A DNA stretch of 64,000 nt from Hyphomicrobiales bacterium (GTDB taxonomy: Bacteria > Pseudomonadota > Alphaproteobacteria > Rhizobiales > Rhizobiaceae): contig UEGR01000007.1 of assembly GCA_900465685.1 (NCBI GenBank), positions 310,001-374,000 on the forward strand, written 5' to 3'. The notes under the pieces were generated by a model. It was given only the letters and a program-made list of their open reading frames with translations. It was not told the origin of the DNA and searched no databases. This document shows, one piece after another, positions 27,736 through 36,135 of the stretch. The translations under genes were made by a program, and so were the position numbers. Numbering within the stretch: the first letter of the stretch is position 1; every line of letters begins with the position of its first letter.

Positions 27736-30700
27736 TGACCCATATCGGCCAAAACCCCGTTTATTATGAAATGGCTGTCGCCAGCAATTTCTCCTTCCTG
27801 TGCGGCGCATCGCATCCGCAGGAACTGGTATTGCGCGCGCACGAACTTGGTCTGTCCGGCATCGGCATTGCCGATCGCAACACGCTGGCCGGTGTGGTGC
27901 GGGCGCATGCCGCTTGGAAGGATTTTCGCGACAAAAGCGACTTCCGGCTTTTCATCGGCTGCCGCCTGTCTTTCATCGATGGCACGCCGGATATGGTCGT
28001 CTATCCACGAGACCGGCCTGCCTATGGGCAATTGTGTCGCCTTCTGACCGAAGGTAAAAGGCGCGCCGCCATCAAGGGCGAATGCCATCTGCTCTGGGCT
28101 GACCTGTTGTTTCGCGCCAGACAGTTTCAGATCGCCGTCATGCCCCCGGAAGACGACGATCCTGACTTTCCGACGCGCCTGTCGGAAATCGCGACGGCGG
28201 CGCAAGGCTGTGTCTGGCTGGCGCTCGCCATGCCGCATCAAGGGCATGACGGCCGCCGGGCCGAGCGCATCGCCCGTTTTGCAGCAGACGCGGGCGTGCC
28301 GCTTCTCGCCACCAATGATGTGCTCTATCACCACCCCGACCGCCGTGCGCTTCAGGATGTGCTGACGGCAACCCGCCATCACAGCACGGTTTTTGCCGCC
28401 GGACGGCTGCTGGAGAAAAACGCCGAGCGCCATCTGAAGCCTGCGCGGGAAATGGTACGGCTTTTCCGCGCCTACGCACAGGCCATCGCCGCGACCGCCG
28501 ATTTCATCGCGCCCATCACCTTCCAGCTCGATGAGTTGAAATATGACTATCCCGACGAGCCCGTGCCGCCGGGAAAGACGCCGCAACAGCATTTGCATGA
28601 CCTTGCCTGGGAAGGCGCTGCCCGACATTACGGCGCAGATACCATTCCGGAAAAGGTAAAGGGACTGATCCACAAGGAACTGGCGCTGATCGAAAAGCTG
28701 CACTATGCGGCCTATTTCCTGACCGTCTATGACATTGTCAGCTTTGCCAAGTCACAAAAGATTTTGTGTCAGGGGCGCGGCTCGGCGGCGAATTCCGTCG
28801 TCTGCTTTTGCCTCGGCGTGACCGGTGTGGACCCGACCGAAGTCGATCTCCTGTTCGAGCGTTTCATCTCCGCCGAGCGCAAGGAACCGCCGGATATTGA
28901 CGTCGATTTCGAGCATGAACGGCGCGAGGAGGTGATGCAATATGTCTATAATCGCTACACCACCGACCGCGCGGCAATTGTTGCGACCGTCATCAGCTAT
29001 CGTTCCCGCAGTGCGATCCGTGATGTCGGCAAGGCGCTGGGACTGACCGAAGATGTGACGGCGGCGCTTGCCAATACGGTCTGGGGCATATCTGGCGGTG
29101 GCATCGACAAAGAACATATTCGTCAGGCAGGCCTCGACCCGGACAATCCGGTCATTCGGCGCGCTGTGGAACTGGCCATAGAGCTGATCGGCTTTCCGCG
29201 TCATCTGTCGCAGCATGTGGGGGGCTTTGTGCTCACACGTGACCGTCTGGACGAGACTGTTCCCATCGGCCCGGCAGCTATGGAAGACCGTTATTTCATC
29301 GAATGGGACAAGGATGACATCGATGAAGTAGGGCTGATGAAAGTGGATGTGCTGTCACTCGGCATGCTCACCTGCATCCGCAAGGCTTTCGACCTCATTC
29401 ACCAGCATAAGCCGCATCTTTATGGCGGCGAAAAGCAGACCCTCGCCAATCTGCCGCGCAAAGACAAGGCCGTCTATGACATGCTCTGCAGGGGGGATTC
29501 GCTCGGCGTATTTCAGGTGGAAAGCCGCGCCCAGATGAACATGCTGCCGCGTCTGAAACCGCAGGAGTTCTACGATCTCGTCATCCAGGTCGCCATTGTA
29601 CGTCCCGGCCCTATTCAGGGCAATATGGTGCATCCCTATCTGAGACGAAGAAACGGACAGGAGCCCAACACCTTGCCGTCGCCTGCCCCGGAACATGGCC
29701 CACCGGACGAGCTGCGGCAGATACTGGACAAGACCAAAGGCGTGCCGCTGTTTCAGGAACAGGCCATGCGCATTGCCATTGAGGCGGCAAAGTTCACGCC
29801 CGACGAAGCCAACCAGCTGAGGCGTGCCATGGCGACGTTCCGCAAGATGGGCACCATCCACACCATGCAGGAAAAGATGATCGACGGCATGGTGAAGCGC
29901 GGCTACGACCGGACCTTCGCCGAGAACTGCTTCAACCAGATCAAGGGCTTCGGTGAATATGGTTTTCCGGAAAGCCATGCGGCAAGCTTTGCGCATCTGG
30001 TCTATATTTCCGCGTGGATCAAGCATCATCACCCGGAAGTCTTTGCCGCCGCCCTGCTCAACTCGCAGCCGATGGGCTTTTATGCCCCGGCGCAGATCGT
30101 GCGCGATGCGCGTGACCATGGCGTGACAGTCCTGCCCGTCGATGTGAATTTCAGCCAATGGGATAATTTTCTCGAAGACATCCCCGGCCCGCAACCAGCT
30201 GTGCGGCTGGGCTTCCGCCAGATCGACGGCTTTTCCGAGCGAGACACTGATCTGCTGCTTGCCGACCGGCATGAGCCTTATCGCACCATTGAGGATATGC
30301 ATCGCCGCCTGCGTCTCGACCGGCGGGCCTTCACCGCGCTCGCCGATGCCGATGCTTTCGGCTCGCTCGATATCGACCGCCGCGCAGCACTTTGGGCCGT
30401 GCGCCGCCTGCCCAATGATGAAACCTTGCCGCTGTTTCGGGCTGCATCCACAAGCGAACTTGCGGAAGAACCGCGCACCAAGCTGCCTGAAATGGCCGCG
30501 GCGGAACATGTCATTGCCGATTACGAGACGACCCGGCTTTCGCTGAAAGGGCATCCGCTGCAATATTTACGCGAGGGGCTGGCAGCGGAAGGTGTTTCCA
30601 CCTGTCGCGCAGTGCAGGAAGGCGCCAATGGTGGCCGGATGAAGGTGGCAGGCATCGTGACCGTGCGTCAGCGCCCCGGCAGCGCGAAGGGCGTTGTGTT

Positions 30701-30986
30701 TCTCACCATCGAAGACGAAACCGGCATAGCCAATATCGTCGTCTGGCCGAAGATCATGAAGGCATTTCGCCGCGAGGTGATGGGCGCGCGTCTCGTCCGC
30801 ATCGAAGGCCGCATCCAGCGCAGCCCGGAAGGCGTGGTGCATGTGGTGGCGGCCAAGATCGAGGATCGCTCCGGTGCCCTGCTGGATCTCAGCGGGCGCG
30901 ATGCGCAACGCCTCGTCGCGCCGTCACAAATGGCGCATCACCCCAGAAATGTGCGGATCATGCCGAAGTCGCGAGACTTCCATTGA
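27735..30986 (+). CDS. dnaE2: error-prone DNA polymerase DnaE2
   Basis: 1083 residues, typical for DnaE2 and shorter than the replicative DnaE. The N-terminal PHP domain starts SNFSFLCGASHPQELV, the polymerase aspartates lie in PPDIDVDFEHERREEV (about residue 390), and the tail carries the helix-hairpin-helix and OB-fold regions (KVAGIVTVRQRPGSAKGVVF). It extends across lesions together with ImuA/ImuB. The start overlaps the imuB stop by one base. Confidence 0.97.
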   Translation: MTHIGQNPVYYEMAVASNFSFLCGASHPQELVLRAHELGLSGIGIADRNTLAGVVRAHAAWKDFRDKSDFRLFIGCRLSFIDGTPDMVVYPRDRPAYGQLCRLLTEGKRRAAIKGECHLLWADLLFRARQFQIAVMPPEDDDPDFPTRLSEIATAAQGCVWLALAMPHQGHDGRRAERIARFAADAGVPLLATNDVLYHHPDRRALQDVLTATRHHSTVFAAGRLLEKNAERHLKPAREMVRLFRAYAQAIAATADFIAPITFQLDELKYDYPDEPVPPGKTPQQHLHDLAWEGAARHYGADTIPEKVKGLIHKELALIEKLHYAAYFLTVYDIVSFAKSQKILCQGRGSAANSVVCFCLGVTGVDPTEVDLLFERFISAERKEPPDIDVDFEHERREEVMQYVYNRYTTDRAAIVATVISYRSRSAIRDVGKALGLTEDVTAALANTVWGISGGGIDKEHIRQAGLDPDNPVIRRAVELAIELIGFPRHLSQHVGGFVLTRDRLDETVPIGPAAMEDRYFIEWDKDDIDEVGLMKVDVLSLGMLTCIRKAFDLIHQHKPHLYGGEKQTLANLPRKDKAVYDMLCRGDSLGVFQVESRAQMNMLPRLKPQEFYDLVIQVAIVRPGPIQGNMVHPYLRRRNGQEPNTLPSPAPEHGPPDELRQILDKTKGVPLFQEQAMRIAIEAAKFTPDEANQLRRAMATFRKMGTIHTMQEKMIDGMVKRGYDRTFAENCFNQIKGFGEYGFPESHAASFAHLVYISAWIKHHHPEVFAAALLNSQPMGFYAPAQIVRDARDHGVTVLPVDVNFSQWDNFLEDIPGPQPAVRLGFRQIDGFSERDTDLLLADRHEPYRTIEDMHRRLRLDRRAFTALADADAFGSLDIDRRAALWAVRRLPNDETLPLFRAASTSELAEEPRTKLPEMAAAEHVIADYETTRLSLKGHPLQYLREGLAAEGVSTCRAVQEGANGGRMKVAGIVTVRQRPGSAKGVVFLTIEDETGIANIVVWPKIMKAFRREVMGARLVRIEGRIQRSPEGVVHVVAAKIEDRSGALLDLSGRDAQRLVAPSQMAHHPRNVRIMPKSRDFH

Positions 30987-30991
30987 GAGTT

Positions 30992-31642
30992 TCAGTTCCA
31001 CGCGCCGACGAAGAACACCGCACAATAATGCAGCATCGCCCCAACCACGACAAAGCCATGCCAGATGGCGTTCTGGAAACGCAGCCGTTGCCAGACGTGA
31101 AAGATCACGCCCAGCGAATAAACGATGCCGCCCGCGGCAATCAGCCAGAACACGGTCGGCGGCAACGATTGCACAATCGTGTCGTAAACCATGATGCCGC
31201 TCCATCCGAGCGCCAGATAAAGCAGGATCGACAGCCGGTCGAAACGACCGGGCAGGAAAAGCTTCAGCATGATGCCGACGAAAGCCACGCCCCACACGAA
31301 AAGCAGCAGCGGCACAGCACGGTCGCCCATATGCATCGCGAAAGGCGTGTAGGTTCCGGCAATCAGCAGATAGATGGCCGAATGATCGAAACGGCGCAGG
31401 AACCATTTGGTCGGCGAGACCGGCCAGATATTATAGACCGCCGAAATACCGAGTGCGCCCAGAAGGCACGCCAGATAGACGCTGGAAGAAATCGATGTCG
31501 ACGCAGAACTGTTGGGCAGGAAATAGATCAGCATGGCGATTGCACCGGCAAAGGCCAGCGCCACGCCCAGCACATGGATGACGCCATCCGCCCAGAGCTC
31601 CGCCCGGTCGTAATGCCATTTGATTGTATCTGGCAGTTTCAT
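30992..31642 (-). CDS. hemolysin III / PAQR family membrane protein
   Basis: 216 residues with seven hydrophobic helices. It begins KLPDTIKWHYDRAELWADGV and has the HlyIII/PAQR motifs FDHSAIYLLIAGTYTPF and HYCAVFF, whose histidines bind zinc in the superfamily. The old 'hemolysin' name comes from a Bacillus homologue; the bacterial role is unsettled. It converges with dnaE2, with a 5-base gap. Confidence 0.9.
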   Translation of the reverse strand: MKLPDTIKWHYDRAELWADGVIHVLGVALAFAGAIAMLIYFLPNSSASTSISSSVYLACLLGALGISAVYNIWPVSPTKWFLRRFDHSAIYLLIAGTYTPFAMHMGDRAVPLLLFVWGVAFVGIMLKLFLPGRFDRLSILLYLALGWSGIMVYDTIVQSLPPTVFWLIAAGGIVYSLGVIFHVWQRLRFQNAIWHGFVVVGAMLHYCAVFFVGAWN

Positions 31643-31710
31643 AATCTTCGCCCTGTCCGATCTTCAGACAGCAAACTGCCATTGCTCTGCAGCGTCAAGA
31701 TGACAGTTAA

Positions 31711-31758
31711 ACGCATCGTGTTTTCCAAAAATCGATTCCGACTTTTGGGCAAATGCGT
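31711..31758. repeat. degenerate REP-like palindrome, type 1
   Basis: Ends ACGCAT (31711-31716) and ATGCGT (31753-31758) enclose CCAAAAATCGATTCCGACTT, a diverged version of the core seen at 5127-5153. It lies between the lytic transglycosylase and hemolysin III genes. Confidence 0.55.
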
Positions 31759-31807
31759 CAATCGATGTCGAGATTTAAACCGGCGACCAACCGCCGCCGG
31801 TAGAAGC

Positions 31808-32848
31808 TTACTGCGCGGCAGGCGCGTAAGAAGCCTGGATCGGCGCAACACCCGGCAGCGGTGCCGAAGAACCGCTTGGCAGGGCAACCGGCTCGATAGA
31901 AGCCGCGGCATCGCGTGTCGGACCGTTACGGAAACCGCCATCCATGCCGGTTTCTTCCAGCATACCCTGACGCTTGGCGTCGTAATAATAGCCGCGTGCA
32001 TAGTAACGCACGGCCTGGCTTTCATTGCCGCCAGCAACCTTATACGCGCCCGACAGATAGCGAACGGCATACTTCAGGTTGGTTTCGGCATCGAGCAAGC
32101 CCTTCGGTGCGCCCTTATAGCCCATGCCGCGTGCCGTCGGATGGCTGATCTGCATCAGACCCCAATAGGGTCCATTGCGCGCACCGGGATTGAAGCGGCT
32201 TTCGCGATGCACAACCCGGCGCACCAGACGCTCAGGCACATCATAAGCGACGGAATATTTGGCAATCAGCGCATCGAGATCTTTCGGCGCGTGCTCCGGC
32301 GTCTCGAAAGCCATGTTGGCGGCGACCGAAGCAGGCGAAGCGGCAGCACGTGCGCCCGCATAGGCCATCATCGGCTGCGAAACGCCGCGTTCGCCCGGAA
32401 TGGGAACGACGGCTGGCAGAGCAGGTTCGGCGGAAGCAACAGCTTCGGCACCCGCTGCTGGCACGCCGGGAACGGCAGTGCCGTCCGTTGTTGTGGCAGC
32501 GGCAATAGCGGCAGCACCGCCCGTTGCAGCCGGACCAGCAGCCATAGCCGTTGCAGTCGTGCCAACGGCGGCACCAGCGGTCGGAACGGTGGCAGCCCCC
32601 GGAACCGCAGCTGCGGTCGCGGCGGCAGGCGCACCCGCCACAGCAACAGCCTGCGGCGCGGCAGCGCCGACAGCGGCACCCGCTGCACTCGTCTGCGGTG
32701 CGGTATCAGCTGGGGAAATTAGAGCCGTTTTGACCGGCTTGCCATCATTGGTGGTATTGCAGGCGCTCAGCGCCACGGCGCAGCCCAAAAGCAGGACACC
32801 CTTGCGTGCAAGGGAAGCGGATGCAGAAGAAAAAAGCGCGAAACGCAT
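31808..32848 (-). CDS. lipoprotein lytic transglycosylase (SLT domain)
   Basis: 346 residues. A lipoprotein signal peptide ends at LSAC, with Cys30 the lipidation site. Residues about 45-150 form an extremely Ala/Pro-rich low-complexity linker. The C-terminal SLT/goose-lysozyme-like domain has the catalytic Glu216 in HRESRFNPG and the family motif GLMQISHPTARGMGY. It cleaves peptidoglycan glycan strands from the inner face of the outer membrane. A long unstructured Ala-rich tether would let it span the periplasm. Confidence 0.93.
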   Translation of the reverse strand: MRFALFSSASASLARKGVLLLGCAVALSACNTTNDGKPVKTALISPADTAPQTSAAGAAVGAAAPQAVAVAGAPAAATAAAVPGAATVPTAGAAVGTTATAMAAGPAATGGAAAIAAATTTDGTAVPGVPAAGAEAVASAEPALPAVVPIPGERGVSQPMMAYAGARAAASPASVAANMAFETPEHAPKDLDALIAKYSVAYDVPERLVRRVVHRESRFNPGARNGPYWGLMQISHPTARGMGYKGAPKGLLDAETNLKYAVRYLSGAYKVAGGNESQAVRYYARGYYYDAKRQGMLEETGMDGGFRNGPTRDAAASIEPVALPSGSSAPLPGVAPIQASYAPAAQ

Positions 32849-32862
32849 AGCTGGACCCGTTC

Positions 32863-33051
32863 TCAGGAATCGAAATCTTTTTCGATGCGTTTTTCAAGCT
32901 CGACCAGATCGTCAGGCAGCGGCAAACCGTTCGCACGGAGCGCATTCAGCTTTTCGCGAACTGTTTCGCGGATTTCATGGGCGTCCTGCGGCTGATTCAC
33001 CATTTGCTCAAACAGCAGCGCAATTTCCGCCTTGATGTCCTCGAATGCCAT
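32863..33051 (-). CDS. small conserved hypothetical protein
   Basis: 62 residues, acidic and helical (MAFEDIKAEIALLFEQMVNQ to KRIEKDFDS), with no cysteine, signal or membrane segment. It ends 14 bases before the lytic transglycosylase start on the same strand, so the two may be one transcript. I do not recognise a family. Confidence 0.6.
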   Translation of the reverse strand: MAFEDIKAEIALLFEQMVNQPQDAHEIRETVREKLNALRANGLPLPDDLVELEKRIEKDFDS

Positions 33052-33213
33052 CCAGATCCTCTTGGCTTAACGGCCTCCAGGAAGCCCGTTGCAGTCAATA
33101 TTCTTTCGGTCGATGACAGTTCTGTACCACGCAAAAGACGAAAAGCGGAAGCTCTAAACGTCGGGGTCGCGCCAAAATGAATATTTCAAATGGTAACAAA
33201 AGGATTAACGCGC

Positions 33214-33432
33214 TCAAAGAATGCGTGGCAGCATCGTATCTATAACGTTGAAATCCAAGGCAAAAATCCCAAGATCGTCGAAGTCCAACCCACCGTTTGG
33301 ATCGAAGAGATAAATGCTCATCCAGATAAGCGCGATGACCAGCAAAATAGCCAGAATCGTGAGAATCAAAAGGCGTTTGCCGAGCGCCGCCTTGCGGCCC
33401 GCCCCCTGCTTTGAATGCTTTGCCATCGTCAC
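33214..33432 (-). CDS. small single-pass membrane protein
   Basis: 72 residues. A basic N terminus (MTMAKHSKQGAGRKAALGKR) is followed by one strong helix (LLILTILAILLVIALIWMSI) and an acidic tail ending TMLPRIL. The topology should be N-in. Function is unknown. It precedes the 62-residue gene on the same strand, with a 162-base gap. Confidence 0.55.
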   Translation of the reverse strand: MTMAKHSKQGAGRKAALGKRLLILTILAILLVIALIWMSIYLFDPNGGLDFDDLGIFALDFNVIDTMLPRIL

Positions 33433-33474
33433 TTGTCGCCCCGGCTCTGGTGCTTCGGCGTTGTTTCGGACGCG

Positions 33475-33666
33475 CTAATCATCATTGGTCGCATTCAGTT
33501 CTTCCGGCGGCGTGCCATGTTCAGGCGCCGACGGCAGATAGCCTTCATGGACCAGCCATTTGCGCAAAATCAGCGTTATGGCCTCTGTCAGGTTCAGACC
33601 CGGATGCTTCTCAGCGATGACGCGCTCCAAAGCATCATGCACATCATCGGGAAGATAGGTGCTCAT
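33475..33666 (-). CDS. small putative ribbon-helix-helix protein
   Basis: 63 residues: MSTYLPDDVHDALERVIAEK, then NLTEAITLILRKWLVHEGYL and a hydrophilic tail. A short N-terminal strand followed by two helices is the pattern of small RHH DNA-binding or accessory proteins, but the match is structural guesswork. It is preceded by a palindromic repeat cluster. Confidence 0.5.
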   Translation of the reverse strand: MSTYLPDDVHDALERVIAEKHPGLNLTEAITLILRKWLVHEGYLPSAPEHGTPPEELNATNDD

Positions 33667-33680
33667 TCTGTCTCCTCCGC

Positions 33681-33718
33681 TTAGAGCGCGTTTCGATCTG
33701 ATTGGATCGGCGCTCTAA
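33681..33718. repeat. palindromic repeat, type 3
   Basis: Perfect 9-bp arms TTAGAGCGC (33681-33689) and GCGCTCTAA (33710-33718). The sequence resembles the first element at 23628-23675 (TAGAGCGG...CCGCTCTA). Confidence 0.7.
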
Positions 33719-33732
33719 CTGTTTGATAGAAC

Positions 33733-33836
33733 GCGCATCTTATCCGAAAACCGGTTCCCACTTTTCGGGATGCGCTCTGTCCTTTGCTTTATCGCGCATC
33801 TTATCCGAAAACCGTTTCACACTTTTCGGGATGCGC
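33733..33836. repeat. two tandem REP-like elements, type 1
   Basis: Two 43-base copies at 33733-33775 and 33794-33836, each running from GCGCATCTTATCCGAAAACC to CACTTTTCGGGATGCGC, in the same orientation 61 bases apart. They differ at a few positions (CCGGTTCCC versus CCGTTTCAC). They lie between the FAH-family and RHH-like genes. Confidence 0.9.
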
Positions 33837-33845
33837 TTAATAAAA

Positions 33846-34535
33846 TCAGGCAACCGTTACGGACACACTGCCGACACCATCCACCTTGCCCACGAGACGG
33901 TCGCCGCGCTGCACGGGGCCGACGCCTGCGGGCGTGCCTGTGAATATAAGATCGCCTGGTTGCAGCTCAAAGAGCGACGAAAGATAGGAAATCGTTTCGG
34001 CCACTTTCCAGATCATCTGATTGAGATCGCCGGACTGGCGCGTCTCACCATTGATCGAAAGCGAAATCGACGCCGACTGCGGGTGGCCTACATCCGATAC
34101 TGGCGCAATGGCCGAGCATGGTGCGGAATGCTCGAAAGCTTTGGCGACTTCCCACGGACGACCGGCCTTTTTAGCGACCGCTTGCAGGTCGCGCCGCGTC
34201 ATGTCGATGCCGACCGCATAGCCGTAAACGTGATCCAGCGCCTTCTCGACCGGAATATCGATACCGCCGGTCTTCAGCGCAATCACCAGCTCGATCTCGT
34301 GATGCACATCCTCGGTCTTGGGCGGATAGGGAAAATCACCGCCATTGATGACCAGACTATCCGGGTTCTTCTGGAAGAAGAACGGAGGATTGCGGGTCGG
34401 ATCACCGCCCATTTCGATGGCGTGATCGGCATAATTCTGCCCGACGCAATAGATGCGGTGCACGGGGAAAAGCGCGTCTGTTCCTTTCACGGGCAGAAAA
34501 GGCTGCGGGCGCGGCGCGAAGACATAATCGGTCAT
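33846..34535 (-). CDS. fumarylacetoacetate hydrolase family protein
   Basis: 229 residues. Metal-site and active-site text of the FAH superfamily is present: RIYCVGQNYADHAIEMG, FFFQKNPDSLV, DVHHEIELVIALKTGG and the C-terminal GDLIFTGTPAGVGPV. Small stand-alone members are acylpyruvases or oxaloacetate decarboxylases (FAHD1-like), or act on ring-cleavage products. The substrate is not shown. It lies alone between repeats and the frc cluster. Confidence 0.9.
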   Translation of the reverse strand: MTDYVFAPRPQPFLPVKGTDALFPVHRIYCVGQNYADHAIEMGGDPTRNPPFFFQKNPDSLVINGGDFPYPPKTEDVHHEIELVIALKTGGIDIPVEKALDHVYGYAVGIDMTRRDLQAVAKKAGRPWEVAKAFEHSAPCSAIAPVSDVGHPQSASISLSINGETRQSGDLNQMIWKVAETISYLSSLFELQPGDLIFTGTPAGVGPVQRGDRLVGKVDGVGSVSVTVA

Positions 34536-34634
34536 TGGGGATTATTCCGATCGGAAATTGCAGAATACGACGAGTTTCACCCATCATGCAGACGCAAGCG
34601 CGTCCTCGCAAGTCTTGAAAGCAGCAATTCCCCG

Positions 34635-35276
34635 TTATCGCCCGTCTGAGACCACGACAAAATCCGCCAGGCGCGATTGTCCCACGACGAGTTGCGCATT
34701 GGGAATGTCGTTGGAAAGTGCGCGATTGCGGGCCGTCTCCTCGTCGAAACCGAAAGAGAGCCAGCGGTCGATCAATCGCCGTTCCAGTACCGGAAAAGGC
34801 ACATCAAGGCGGATCGTCATGTCGAAAAACGGCGCCAGTCTCGACCATGGTTGCTGGTCGAGCAGCAGATAATTGCCTTCCACCAGAAGCACGCGATGCT
34901 CGGGGCCGACCACCGAGGCCGCCGCGCGGGAAAGCTCCAGCGAACGGTCGAACACCGGAATGAACACTTCTTCCCGCGCGTGTTTCAGCCGTTCGAGCAG
35001 CGCCGCAAACCCGGCGCAATCGAAAGTCGGCGGCGATCCTTTGCGACTGCGCAGACCACGCTGATCGAGAATCACGTCATCAAGGTGAAACCCGTCCATC
35101 GGCACGACGATGGACGGTGCGTCATCACCCTTGTTAAGGGCGGCGCGCAGCTCTTCAGAGATCGTAGACTTGCCTGCGCCCGGAGGGCCGGCAATCGCAA
35201 CGATCAACCGGCCATCATCCTCGGCAAGCCGCGCAAGAATTTTTGAAGGCAGGGCTTCGCGGTCGATAGGCATCAT
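34635..35276 (-). CDS. frcK: FrcK-like nucleoside-kinase-fold sugar kinase
   Basis: 213 residues. P-loop AGPPGAGKST (about 30-39) and the uridine-kinase/PanK-type layout: MDGFHLDDVIL, RKGSPPTFD, LVEGNYLLL and IRLDVPF. It lies 76 bases downstream of frcA on the same strand. In Sinorhizobium meliloti the fructose operon is frcBCAK and frcK encodes a kinase of this fold; the assignment rests on that synteny. The phosphorylated substrate is not established here. Confidence 0.82.
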   Translation of the reverse strand: MMPIDREALPSKILARLAEDDGRLIVAIAGPPGAGKSTISEELRAALNKGDDAPSIVVPMDGFHLDDVILDQRGLRSRKGSPPTFDCAGFAALLERLKHAREEVFIPVFDRSLELSRAAASVVGPEHRVLLVEGNYLLLDQQPWSRLAPFFDMTIRLDVPFPVLERRLIDRWLSFGFDEETARNRALSNDIPNAQLVVGQSRLADFVVVSDGR

Positions 35277-35352
35277 GTCCGGTTTCCGTATTCTGTCCTT
35301 GCCGATGGGTGGGCTGACAGATGCAGCGATTCGAGCGGCCCGCTCAAGAAAA

Positions 35353-36135
35353 CTATGCAGCCTCGGCCTTCGGTCGCATCGCGCCCGTCATCAGAGCCAC
35401 GGCGTCAGACATCGAATATTCCTTGGGGTCGATCACCGTCAGGCGACGTCCGAGCCGGTGAATATGGATGCGGTCGGCCACTTCGAACACATGTGGCATG
35501 TTATGCGAGATGAGCACAATCGGCATGCCCCGCGCCTTGACGTCCTGAATCAGCTCCAGCACGCGGCGCGATTCCTTGACGCCGAGCGCTGCCGTCGGCT
35601 CATCCATGATCACGACCTTGGACCCGAAAGCGGCAGCACGCGCCACCGCAACACCCTGGCGCTGCCCGCCGGACAGCGTCTCCACCGCCTGGCCAATGTT
35701 CTGGATGGTCATCAGACCCAGTTCCGTCAGCTTGTCGCGGGCGATCTTCTCCATCGCGCCTCGGTCGAGCATACGGAACACCGAGCCAAGAGGTCCCTTG
35801 CGGCGGATTTCCCGCCCGAGAAACAGATTGTCGGCAATGGAAAGCGCAGGCGACAGAGCGAGGTTCTGATAAACCGTCTCAATTCCGGCATGCCGGGCTT
35901 CCATCGGCGAATGGAAGCTGACCGGCTTGCCGTCGAGCTGGATTTCGCCTTCGTCGGGCTTGATCGCGCCGGACAGCGCCTTGATGAGCGATGATTTGCC
36001 GGCACCATTGTCACCGATAACGGCGAGGATTTCGCCAGGATAGAGATCGAAATCGGCATGGTCGAGCGCGGTAACGCGCCCATAACGCTTGACCAGACCT
36101 TTTGCCGAGAGAACAGGTGTAGCCGAGTTTGTCAT
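35353..36135 (-). CDS. frcA: fructose-type ABC transporter ATPase FrcA
   Basis: 260 residues from ATG 36135 (MTNSATPVLSAKGLVKRYGR), which overlaps the frcC stop by 4 bases. Walker A GDNGAGKS is at 41-48, the signature is LSGGQRQGVAVARA, and Walker B is VVIMDEPTAAL. It is a single nucleotide-binding domain, unlike most sugar (RbsA-type) ATPases, which are tandem duplications. This is the pattern of the S. meliloti FrcA. Confidence 0.9.
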   Translation of the reverse strand: MTNSATPVLSAKGLVKRYGRVTALDHADFDLYPGEILAVIGDNGAGKSSLIKALSGAIKPDEGEIQLDGKPVSFHSPMEARHAGIETVYQNLALSPALSIADNLFLGREIRRKGPLGSVFRMLDRGAMEKIARDKLTELGLMTIQNIGQAVETLSGGQRQGVAVARAAAFGSKVVIMDEPTAALGVKESRRVLELIQDVKARGMPIVLISHNMPHVFEVADRIHIHRLGRRLTVIDPKEYSMSDAVALMTGAMRPKAEAA

